From NCBI RefSeq assembly GCF_014640615.1, contig NZ_BMHH01000001.1, positions 248,001-312,000 on the forward strand: a DNA stretch of 64,000 nucleotides, in the 5' to 3' direction. The DNA comes from Paramesorhizobium endophyticum (lineage in GTDB: Bacteria > Pseudomonadota > Alphaproteobacteria > Rhizobiales > Rhizobiaceae). A program made the position numbers and the translations under genes. Below, one piece after another: positions 44,297 through 51,633 of the stretch (positions are counted from its first letter, which is position 1; every line of letters begins with the position of its first letter). Below the pieces are notes generated by a model, which saw only the letters and a list, made by a program, of their open reading frames with translations, was not told the origin of the DNA and ran no database searches.

Positions 44297-46519
44297 TCAA
44301 GCCGCCTGCTTCTGCGGCTCCGCCTTATACGGATCGAAGCGCTGGTAGAAGGTTTCCCCCTTTTCCGCCATATCGAGAAGCAGATTGGGGGCCTTGAACT
44401 GGGCTCCGTACTTCCTCTGCAACTCCTTGGCGCGCTTGACGAATTTCTTCGCGCCCACGCCGTCGATATAGGAGAGCGTGCCGCCCGTATAGGGAGCGAA
44501 GCCGAAGGCGAGGATGGAGCCGACATCGGCCTCGCGCGGGTCGGTGACGATGCCTTCCTCCATGACGCGCGCCGCTTCCAGCGCGATGACGAACAGGAAG
44601 CGCTGCTTCAGTTCCTCGACGTCGATCTTGTCCGGGTCCTGCTGCGGGTAGAGCGTCTTCAGCTCCGGCCACAGATGCTTCCTGGCGGGCTTTGCCGGAT
44701 AATCGTAGAAGCCCTTGCCGTTTTTGCGGCCTTTGCGGTCATATTTATCGACCATGGTATTGACCAGCTCGACATGGCGCGGATCGACCGCCTTCGGACC
44801 CAAATCCGCGAGCGCCGCCTTGAGGATTTTCTGCGAGAGGTCGATAGCCGTCTCGTCGTTGAGCGCCAGCGGGCCGACCGGCATGCCGGCCATGCGGGCG
44901 GCGTTTTCGATCATCGCCGGGGGCACGCCTTCGATCAGCATATTGTAGGCTTCCGACATGTAGCGCAGCACGCAGCGATTGACGTAGAAGCCGCGCGTGT
45001 CGTTGACGACGATTGGCGTCTTCTTGATGGCGCGGACATAATCGAGCGCCACGGCCAGCGCCTTGTCGCCGGTCTTCTTGCCGAGGATCACTTCCACCAG
45101 CATCATCTTGTCGACGGGCGAGAAGAAGTGGATGCCGATGAAGTTCTTCGGGCGCTGCGACACCTTGGCGAGGCCTGTGATCGGCAAAGTCGAAGTGTTG
45201 GAGGCGAACACGCCTGAGGATTTCAGCACTGCCTCCGCCTTCTCGGTCGCCTCGCGCTTGACCTCACGGTCCTCGAACACGGCCTCGATTACGAGGTCCG
45301 CGCCTTCGAGCGCTGCGTAATCCGGCGTGGCGGTGATGAGCGAGAGGAGCTTTTCCTTGTCCGCCTCGGTCGCCCTGCCCTTCTGGATTTCCTTGGTGAT
45401 CAAGTCAGCCGAATGGGCCTTGCCCTTGTCGGCGGATTCCTGGTCGCGGTCGATGAGGACGACAGGAATGCCGGCCTTGGCGGTGACGTAGGCAATGCCT
45501 GCGCCCATGAAGCCTGCGCCGATGACGCCGATTTTCGTGAACTTCGTCGGCTTCACATCCGCCGGGCGGCGCGCGCCCTTGTTCAGCTCCTGCAGGGAGA
45601 CGAACAGCGAGCGGATCATCATGCCCGCTTCCGTCGTCTGGAGGATTTGCGTGAAATAGCGCTGCTCGATCTTGAGGCCCGTATCGAAGGGCACGAGCAG
45701 GCCTTCATAGACGCATTTCAGGATGGCTGCGGCAGCCGGATAATTGCCATAGGTCTCGCGGCGCAGGATGGCGCTTGCGGCAGGCCAGAGATTGGCGCCC
45801 GCCGCCGAATAGATCGGCGCGCCGGGCAGCTTGAAGCCCTTCTCGTCCCAGGGCTGGACCGGCTTCAGCCCGTTCTTGATCATCTTCTTGGCGGTCTCGA
45901 TCAGCTTCTTGGCCGGGGCGATCTCATGGATCAGGCCCATCGCCTTGGCGCGCTGCGGCGTCAGGTTCTGGCCTGTCGTCATCATCTGCAGGGCGTCCTG
46001 CTGATTTGTCAGGCGCGGGACGCGCTGCGTGCCGCCGGCGCCGGGGAAGATGCCGACCTTGACCTCGGGCAGCGCCATTTTCACGCCCGGCGCGTCGGAG
46101 GCGACACGGCCATGGCAGGCAAGCGACATCTCGAACGCGCCGCCCATGCAGGTGCCATTGATGGCGGAGACCCAGGGCTTGCCCGAGGTCTCGAGCTTGC
46201 GGAACAGCCCGCCCATGCGGCCGGAATTCTGGAACAGAAGCTCCACCGCCTTTTGCGGGTTCTTCGCCTTTTCCTCGTGGAACAGCTGGAACATGCGCTT
46301 GAGCATGGTCAGGTCCGCGCCGCCGGAGAAGGTGTCCTTGCCCGAGGTGATGACCGCGCCCTTGATCGCGGCGTCGCCCATCACGCGATCGACGATGGCG
46401 TCGAGCTCTTCCATCACCTCTTCGGTGAAGACGTTCATCGATTTGTCGGGCATGTCCCAGGTGACGAGAGCGATACCATCAGCGTCAACGTCGAATTTGA
46501 AGTTCTTGTATTCAGCCAT
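44297..46519 (-). CDS. fadB: Trifunctional-type enoyl-CoA hydratase/3-hydroxyacyl-CoA dehydrogenase
   Basis: 740 residues. The N-terminal crotonase domain (ITSGKDTFSGGADLTMLKRM; NGTCMGGAFEMSLACHGRV) hydrates enoyl-CoA. From about 335 a Rossmann domain (IGVIGAGFMGAGIAYVTAKA) binds NAD. IHFFSPVDKMMLVEVI carries the catalytic histidine, and the helical C-terminal domain dimerises. It performs two steps of fatty-acid beta-oxidation. ATG at 46519 with GGAGGAAC upstream; an apparent extension to 46654 runs into the repeat and is not coding. It is last in the fadE-fadA-fadB set, bracketed by inverted type D repeats. Confidence 0.93.
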   Translation of the reverse strand: MAEYKNFKFDVDADGIALVTWDMPDKSMNVFTEEVMEELDAIVDRVMGDAAIKGAVITSGKDTFSGGADLTMLKRMFQLFHEEKAKNPQKAVELLFQNSGRMGGLFRKLETSGKPWVSAINGTCMGGAFEMSLACHGRVASDAPGVKMALPEVKVGIFPGAGGTQRVPRLTNQQDALQMMTTGQNLTPQRAKAMGLIHEIAPAKKLIETAKKMIKNGLKPVQPWDEKGFKLPGAPIYSAAGANLWPAASAILRRETYGNYPAAAAILKCVYEGLLVPFDTGLKIEQRYFTQILQTTEAGMMIRSLFVSLQELNKGARRPADVKPTKFTKIGVIGAGFMGAGIAYVTAKAGIPVVLIDRDQESADKGKAHSADLITKEIQKGRATEADKEKLLSLITATPDYAALEGADLVIEAVFEDREVKREATEKAEAVLKSSGVFASNTSTLPITGLAKVSQRPKNFIGIHFFSPVDKMMLVEVILGKKTGDKALAVALDYVRAIKKTPIVVNDTRGFYVNRCVLRYMSEAYNMLIEGVPPAMIENAARMAGMPVGPLALNDETAIDLSQKILKAALADLGPKAVDPRHVELVNTMVDKYDRKGRKNGKGFYDYPAKPARKHLWPELKTLYPQQDPDKIDVEELKQRFLFVIALEAARVMEEGIVTDPREADVGSILAFGFAPYTGGTLSYIDGVGAKKFVKRAKELQRKYGAQFKAPNLLLDMAEKGETFYQRFDPYKAEPQKQAA

Positions 46520-46567
46520 TGGAGAGTTCCTCCTCAAAAATCTGTTGCGGCAGTGGCGATTGGCCTC

Positions 46568-46708
46568 CCTTCCCCCTTGCGGGGAAGGTGCCCGCGTTAG
46601 CGGGCGGATGGGGGTGGTAAAGGCAGCGCGCTGTGATTGCCTGTTGGTGTGCAACCGTCACCACCCCCCACCCGGCCCTTCGGGCCACCCTCCCCGCAAG
46701 GGGGAGGG
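46568..46708. repeat. Type D palindromic element, copy 2
   Basis: 141 bp, between fadA and fadB and inside the probable operon. Arms equal those at 44148. The centre is the reverse complement of copy 1 with some changes. Its hairpins could process or attenuate the fad mRNA. Confidence 0.88.
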
Positions 46709-46719
46709 TAAAAAGGGGG

Positions 46720-47928
46720 TCAGACGCGTTCTATGATGGTGGCGGTGCCCATGCCCGCGCCGATGCATAGCGTGACGAGCGCGGTGTTGAGATCGCGGCG
46801 CTCCAGCTCGTCGAGCGCGGTGCCGAGGATCATCGCGCCGGTGGCGCCCAGCGGATGGCCCATGGCGATGGCGCCGCCATTGACGTTGATCTTGTCATGC
46901 GGAATGTCAAAGGCCTGCATGTAGCGCAGCACGACAGCGGCGAAGGCTTCGTTGAGCTCGAAGAGGTCGATATCCGACAGCTTCATCTTGGCGCGCTTCA
47001 GAAGCTTTTCCGTTACATCGACGGGGCCGGTCAGCATCAGCGCCGGGTCGGAGCCGATATTGGCGAAGGTGCGGATGCGCGCGCGCGGCTTCAAGCCCAG
47101 CGCCTTGCCCGCCTTTTTCGAACCGAGCAGCACGCCCGCCGCGCCATCGACGATGCCGGACGAATTGCCGGCGTGGTGGACATGGTTGACGCTCTCGACA
47201 TCCGGATGCGCCTGGATGCCCACGGCGTCGAAGCCGCCCATCTCGCCCGGCATGACGAAGGACGGGTTGAGCGAAGCCAGCGCCTGCATGTCAGTCGTCG
47301 GGCGGATCGTCTCGTCATGATCGAGAATGGTGAGGCCGTTCTGGTCCTTGACGGGGATGACCGATTTCTTGAAATAGCCCTTTTCCCAGGCTTTCGCGGC
47401 GCGCTTCTGGCTTTCCACCGCATAGGCGTCGACATCGTCGCGGGAGAAGCCGTATTTGGTGGCGATCAGGTCTGCGGAGACGCCCTGTGGCATGAACCAG
47501 CCGGGCAGACCCACGGAGGGGTCCATGTACCAGGCGCCGCCCGACATGCCCATGCCGACGCGCGACATGCTCTCCACGCCGCCGGCGATGACGACATCAT
47601 CAGCGCCTTGCGCGATCTTGGCGGCGGCGAAATTGATGGCGTCGAGGCCGGAGGCGCAGAAGCGCGAAATCTGCATGCCGGGGGCCTTGAAATCATAGCC
47701 CGCCTCAAAGGCGGAGGAACGCGGGATCACCGCGCCCGCCTCGCCGACCGGATCGACGCAACCATAGATGATGTCGTCGACCTGCGACGTGTCGAGCCCG
47801 TTGCGGTCGCGCAGCGCCTCCAGCACCTTGGCGCCCAGGCGTACCGCCGGCACCTCATGCAGGCTGCCATCCTTCTTGCCGCGCCCGCGCGGGGTGCGGA
47901 CATGATCGTAAATATAGGCTTCGGCCAT
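46720..47928 (-). CDS. fadA: Acetyl-CoA acyltransferase (thiolase)
   Basis: 402 residues. It releases acetyl-CoA from 3-ketoacyl-CoA, the last step of beta-oxidation. The nucleophile Cys lies in [12 protein letters not shown] (about 91). The second half carries [18 protein letters not shown] with the catalytic histidine, and [16 protein letters not shown] holds the second cysteine near the C-terminus. GGVESMSR and ELNEAFAAV are further thiolase blocks. It is the middle gene of the fad set; 80 nt separate it from fadE and 200 nt, with a repeat, from fadB. Confidence 0.94.
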   Translation of the reverse strand: MAEAYIYDHVRTPRGRGKKDGSLHEVPAVRLGAKVLEALRDRNGLDTSQVDDIIYGCVDPVGEAGAVIPRSSAFEAGYDFKAPGMQISRFCASGLDAINFAAAKIAQGADDVVIAGGVESMSRVGMGMSGGAWYMDPSVGLPGWFMPQGVSADLIATKYGFSRDDVDAYAVESQKRAAKAWEKGYFKKSVIPVKDQNGLTILDHDETIRPTTDMQALASLNPSFVMPGEMGGFDAVGIQAHPDVESVNHVHHAGNSSGIVDGAAGVLLGSKKAGKALGLKPRARIRTFANIGSDPALMLTGPVDVTEKLLKRAKMKLSDIDLFELNEAFAAVVLRYMQAFDIPHDKINVNGGAIAMGHPLGATGAMILGTALDELERRDLNTALVTLCIGAGMGTATIIERV

Positions 47929-48008
47929 TTATCTTCTCCCTTTGTGCCTTGCACTCAATCCCCTCTGGAGGGCGTGTCCGAAGGCGTCTGCCGGATATTT
48001 GGACTGTC

Positions 48009-49805
48009 TTAGAACGCTTCCGCAGGCAGCGCCATCAGCGTGTCCGCGCCGGTCTGGATGCGGGCGAGGCGCAGGGCGGTTTCGGGCATGATGCGCTCCA
48101 TGTAATAGCGGGCGATGGCGAGCTTGGCTTCAAAATAAGCCTTTTTGCCGCCCGCGCCGGCATCGAGCTTTTCTTGTGCCGTCTTTGCCATCTGCGCCCA
48201 CATGTAGCCCAGTGCGACGAGACCGAAGAGATGCATATAGTCGGTCGAGGCCGCTCCGGCGTTGTCGGGCTTCGCCATGGCGTTCTGCATCAGCCACATG
48301 GTGGCAGCCTGCAAATCGTTGAGACCCTTCTTGACGTGCTTGGTGAAGAAGGAAAGCTGCTCGTTCGCACGGTTCTCCTCGCAGAAATCGCCGACTTCCT
48401 TGAAGAAGGCCATGACGGCGCGGCCCCCGTTCAGGCCCAGCTTGCGGCCGACGAGGTCGAGCGCCTGGATGCCGTTCGCCCCCTCATAGATCATGGCGAT
48501 GCGCGCGTCGCGCACATACTGGCTCATGCCATGCTCCTCGATATAGCCATGGCCGCCGAAGACCTGCTGCGCCATGACGGCATGGTCGAAGCCCTTGTCG
48601 GTCAGCACGCCTTTCAGCACCGGCGTCATCAGGCCGATAAGGTCATCCGCGGCCTGGCGTTCCTTCTCGTCGGGCGAGCGGTGGGCGATGTCGGCCTTGA
48701 GCGCGGTCCAGAGGATCAGTGCGCGGCCCGCCTCGTTGAAGGCGCGGATGGTCATCAGCGTGCGGCGAATATCGGGATGGACGATGATGGGATCGGCCTT
48801 CTTCTCCGGCTCGGCAGCACCGGAAAGCGCACGGCCCTGCAGGCGCTCGCTGGCATAGATGGCCGCGTTCTGATAGGCCGTTTCGGCAATCGACAGGCCC
48901 TGCAGCGCGACGCCGAGGCGGGCCTCGTTCATCATGGTGAACATGGCGCGCAGGCCCTTGTTCTCGCCGCCGATCAAATAGCCCGTCGCCTCGTCATAGT
49001 TCATGACGCAGGTGGAATTGCCGTGGATGCCCATTTTCTCTTCGAGGGAGCCGCAGGAAACGCCGTTGCGCTTGCCGGGATTGCCGTTCTCGTCGGGAAT
49101 GAATTTCGGCACGATGAACAGCGAAATGCCCTTGGTTCCATCAGGCGCGCCTTCGATGCGGGCGAGCACCAGATGGATGATGTTCTCCGACATGTCGTGC
49201 TCGCCAGCGGAGATGAAAATCTTCTGCCCTGATATCTTGTAGGAGCCGTCGCCGTTTGGCACCGCCTTGCTGCGCAACAGGCCCAGATCCGTGCCGGCAT
49301 GCGGCTCGGTCAGGTTCATGGTGCCGGTCCAGACGCCTTCGACCATCTTCGGCAGATAAGCCTGCTTCTGCTCCTCGGTACCGTGGGTGAGGATCGCGGC
49401 GATGGCGCCCTGCGTCAGGCCAGGATACATCATCAGCGCCATGTTGGCCGAGGACATATATTCCCCAGCCGCCACATGCAGCGCGTAAGGCAGCCCCTGC
49501 CCGCCATATTCGGCGGGGACGGCGAGGCCCAGCCAGCCGCCCTGGCAATAGAGGTCGTAGCCCTGCTTGAAACCATCAGGCGTCGTCACCGAGCCATCAT
49601 CGTTGCGCACGCAGCCTTCGTGGTCGCCGACCTGGTTCAGCGGAAACAGCGTGTTTTCTGCCAGCTTCGCGCCTTCCTGCAAAATCGCCTCGACCACATC
49701 GGGCGAGGCATCGGCAAAGCCGGGAAGATTGTCATAGCGCTCATAGCCCAGAACATCGTTCAGGATGAAAAGCGTGTCTTCGACGGGCGCGCGGTAGCTC
49801 GGCAT
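48009..49805 (-). CDS. fadE: Acyl-CoA dehydrogenase, large C-terminally extended type
   Basis: 598 residues. This FAD enzyme introduces the trans-2 double bond in acyl-CoA. An N-terminal extension precedes the core: [19 protein letters not shown] and [13 protein letters not shown] contact FAD and substrate, and the base is Glu in [24 protein letters not shown] lies just before it. A helical C-terminal extension of some 130 residues marks the DmdC/FadE-like branch. ATG at 49805 with GGAGGAAATT upstream is firm. Leftward promoter region 49806-50041 holds a MerR-type palindrome. Confidence 0.93.
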   Translation of the reverse strand: MPSYRAPVEDTLFILNDVLGYERYDNLPGFADASPDVVEAILQEGAKLAENTLFPLNQVGDHEGCVRNDDGSVTTPDGFKQGYDLYCQGGWLGLAVPAEYGGQGLPYALHVAAGEYMSSANMALMMYPGLTQGAIAAILTHGTEEQKQAYLPKMVEGVWTGTMNLTEPHAGTDLGLLRSKAVPNGDGSYKISGQKIFISAGEHDMSENIIHLVLARIEGAPDGTKGISLFIVPKFIPDENGNPGKRNGVSCGSLEEKMGIHGNSTCVMNYDEATGYLIGGENKGLRAMFTMMNEARLGVALQGLSIAETAYQNAAIYASERLQGRALSGAAEPEKKADPIIVHPDIRRTLMTIRAFNEAGRALILWTALKADIAHRSPDEKERQAADDLIGLMTPVLKGVLTDKGFDHAVMAQQVFGGHGYIEEHGMSQYVRDARIAMIYEGANGIQALDLVGRKLGLNGGRAVMAFFKEVGDFCEENRANEQLSFFTKHVKKGLNDLQAATMWLMQNAMAKPDNAGAASTDYMHLFGLVALGYMWAQMAKTAQEKLDAGAGGKKAYFEAKLAIARYYMERIMPETALRLARIQTGADTLMALPAEAF

Positions 49806-49831
49806 CAATTTCCTCCACATTTTAGTTGCCA

Positions 49832-49874
49832 CATGATCTTATCCGAAAAGTCCGCAACTTTTTCGGGATCATGC
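49832..49874. repeat. Type F palindromic repeat, copy 2
   Basis: CATGATCTTATCCGAAAAGT and its partner ACTTTTTCGGGATCATG around a CCGCA centre; nearly the same as 10552-10593. It lies inside the fadE leader, 27 nt before its start codon. Confidence 0.8.
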
Positions 49875-49942
49875 GGTCGATCAGGAATCCGGGGAGCTGC
49901 TTTCTCACCCGGGAAAGGCAATGTCATGGCAACACTAGCCAA

Positions 49943-49968
49943 TTTTGACGTTTGCGTAAACGTCAAAA
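49943..49968. promoter_or_regulatory. MerR-type operator candidate in the fadE promoter
   Basis: 26-nt palindrome: TTTTGACGTTT, GCGT, AAACGTCAAAA. The TTGACG arm can serve as a leftward -35 box with a long spacer, the pattern of MerR-type promoters. The consensus resembles the LiuR-type motif described for acyl-CoA catabolism genes (from memory). The MerR gene at 50755 is the likely partner. Confidence 0.65.
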
Positions 49969-49995
49969 AACAATCCCTTTGCCCAGCGATTGCAA

Positions 49996-50023
49996 GGATA
50001 TCCCAGGCAGGATATAAGGATAT
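49996..50023. promoter_or_regulatory. GGATAT repeats before vapB
   Basis: Three direct GGATAT units at 49996, 50010 and 50018, the first being part of GGATATCC. They end 18 nt before vapB and overlap where its promoter should lie, as expected of a VapB/VapBC autoregulation site. Confidence 0.45.
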
Positions 50024-50041
50024 CTGAAAAGGGAAATCCAA

Positions 50042-50293
50042 ATGCCTCTCTTCATCAAAGATCCTACAGTCGACCTTCTGGCGGAGCAACTACGCCTGCG
50101 CACCGGGGCGCGCACAAAGACCGATGCGGTTCGCACGGCCTTGATGCACGAGTTGGAGCGCATCGAAGGAGAAACGCCCTTGCGCGAGAAGCTGAGCGCA
50201 TTGCGGCAGCGCGCGCGGGAACGGCTCGGCCCGCCAGTGCGCGGCGTCGACATGAAAAAACTCATGGATGAGCTATGGGAGGAAGGCGAGTGA
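50042..50293 (+). CDS. vapB: VapB-type antitoxin
   Basis: 83 residues. The N-terminal MPLFIKDPTVDLLAEQLRLR followed by TGARTKTDAVRTAL is the ribbon-helix-helix-like DNA-binding domain of Rv0623/PSK-type antitoxins. The C-terminal RGVDMKKLMDELWEEGE should fold onto and block the toxin. The ATG follows GGGAAA. Its stop overlaps the toxin start as GTGA, so the two are coupled. GGATAT repeats upstream suggest autoregulation. Confidence 0.88.
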   Translation: MPLFIKDPTVDLLAEQLRLRTGARTKTDAVRTALMHELERIEGETPLREKLSALRQRARERLGPPVRGVDMKKLMDELWEEGE

Positions 50294-50718
50294 GCTTCCT
50301 GGATGCTTCGGTCATCGTCGCGATTTTGAACGAGGAACCCGGCTTTGAGGAACTGGAAAAACGGCTGAGCGATAGAGGCGGACCGATCCATGTATCGCCG
50401 CTCGTGCGGTTCGAGGCAGTTTCCGCGCTCGTCAGGCTGCGGATCATCGCCACGAAAGGCAGGGTGAACCGGGAAGAATTGATCGCCGAAGCCCGCCAAC
50501 TTGTAGACGGGTTTGTCCAGGCGCTTGGAGCGCGCGACATCGCCATCGACACCCGCATTGGCGCCAGCGCGCTTGACGCCATGGCCCGATATGGGAAGGT
50601 CGCAGGCCATCCGGCCGGTCTCAATTTTGGTGATTGCTTCGCCTATGCGAGCGCCAAGGCCCACCAATTATCCTTGATCTACAAGGGTGACGATTTCGCT
50701 CAGACAGACATGGCCTAA
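50290..50718 (+). CDS. vapC: VapC-type toxin, PIN-domain ribonuclease
   Basis: 142 residues. PIN-domain RNase that in the VapC family cuts tRNA or rRNA when freed from VapB. The acidic metal site is Asp in FLDASVIVAIL, Glu in VRFEAVSALVRL, Asp in LNFGDCFAYASA and Asp in YKGDDFAQTD; all four are present, so the toxin should be active. GTG start at 50290 overlaps the vapB stop; the earlier ATG in vapB is not needed. The pair lies between the fad operon and its likely MerR regulator. Confidence 0.9.
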   Translation: MSFLDASVIVAILNEEPGFEELEKRLSDRGGPIHVSPLVRFEAVSALVRLRIIATKGRVNREELIAEARQLVDGFVQALGARDIAIDTRIGASALDAMARYGKVAGHPAGLNFGDCFAYASAKAHQLSLIYKGDDFAQTDMA

Positions 50719-50754
50719 CCGAAATTTCGGTACGGGCCGACATGGCCAATCACT

Positions 50755-51216
50755 TTACGAAACCGCGGCCTGCTGCGCGACACCCATCTTGTCGAGGACG
50801 TAATCGACCACCCCGCGCAATTCGGCAATCGACTCGTCCAGCGCCGCACGCTGTTCTTCCAGGCGGGTGATCTGCCGGGTGGATTTATCCAGCACCGCGC
50901 GCAGCTGGCGGATGTTGGAACCCTCGGGCTCATAGAGATCGATCAGATATTTCACCTCGCGCAGGGTGAAGCCGACCTTGCGCCCGAACAGGACGAGCCG
51001 GAGCCGTGTGCGGTCGCGGCGCGTATAGAGCCTGGTGGTTCCGGCGCGACGCGGATTGAGCAGGCCCTTGTCCTCGTAGAACCGCAGGGTGCGCAGCGAG
51101 ACGCCGAATTCGCTGGCCAGATCGCCGATGCGAAACGCCTTGTCTTCCGGGATATCGTTCTGCTCTTCCATGAACAGAACCGTGGCAGGAGAGTTAACGG
51201 CCTTGTGGTCGTTCAT
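50755..51216 (-). CDS. MerR family regulator, likely for the fad genes
   Basis: 153 residues. The winged helix is FRIGDLASEFGVSLRTLRFY, EDKGLLNP, with RLYTRRDRTRLRLVLFGRKV. A long C-terminal coiled-coil helix (QLRAVLDKSTRQITRLEEQR, AALDES) follows. No metal-binding cysteines are present, so it senses something other than metal. Members of this branch (LiuR-like) control acyl-CoA and branched-chain amino-acid catabolism; that target fits the palindrome at 49943. ATG at 51216; another possible start at 51171. Confidence 0.88.
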   Translation of the reverse strand: MNDHKAVNSPATVLFMEEQNDIPEDKAFRIGDLASEFGVSLRTLRFYEDKGLLNPRRAGTTRLYTRRDRTRLRLVLFGRKVGFTLREVKYLIDLYEPEGSNIRQLRAVLDKSTRQITRLEEQRAALDESIAELRGVVDYVLDKMGVAQQAAVS

Positions 51217-51393
51217 ATTCTCGTTTTCCAGTTTGGACCTTAGCAAGGCTCCGGCTTTCCTCATCTCTCACCCAATCCGAAGGCTTTGTGGACATGAAGC
51301 AGCAAGCGCCAGCCTAGACTGTCGTTTCCCATATGATGCCGCCATCGGAACGCAATTTTCCCCATTGCAGCAGGCAAACCGCCCGCCAAATCA

Positions 51394-51398
51394 GATTC
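51394..51398. promoter_or_regulatory. GANTC site upstream of the podJ-like gene
   Basis: GATTC, a CcrM methylation target, 236 nt before the podJ-like start. A second site is at 51560. The whole gap (51217-51633, 417 nt) holds no gene. Confidence 0.4.
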
Positions 51399-51490
51399 CG
51401 CACCCCGTCTGCCGAATAGCCAAATCAGCTTTGGATTGCAAGCGTCGCCTCCCAATTTATTTGGAGGCAGGAGAATATTTCCGCAACGCC

Positions 51491-51505
51491 TTAAACAGGG
51501 ATTAA
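51491..51505 (+). promoter_or_regulatory. Full CtrA binding motif
   Basis: TTAA-ACAGGGA-TTAAC, an exact TTAA-N7-TTAAC match to the CtrA consensus, 129 nt before the podJ-like ATG. A TTGACA box stands at 51524. A GATTC methylation site at 51560-51564 follows, so cell-cycle control of podJ is likely. Confidence 0.65.
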
Positions 51506-51633
51506 CGGGTTGTTTACCACGTTTTGACAAAGGTACCGGGTCGGCAATCCGTGGTCAGAGATTCTTATCCTTTCCACGGGGCTTGCGACCTCAGGTCGTG
51601 ACGGCGTGGAAAGTTTGCAAAGCGGGCAGTTTG

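Noticed and set aside
46520-46654. 45-residue N-terminal extension of fadB
   Set aside because: The extra codons lie in the type D repeat (PSPQGGRE is its translation), and a ribosome site marks the ATG at 46519.
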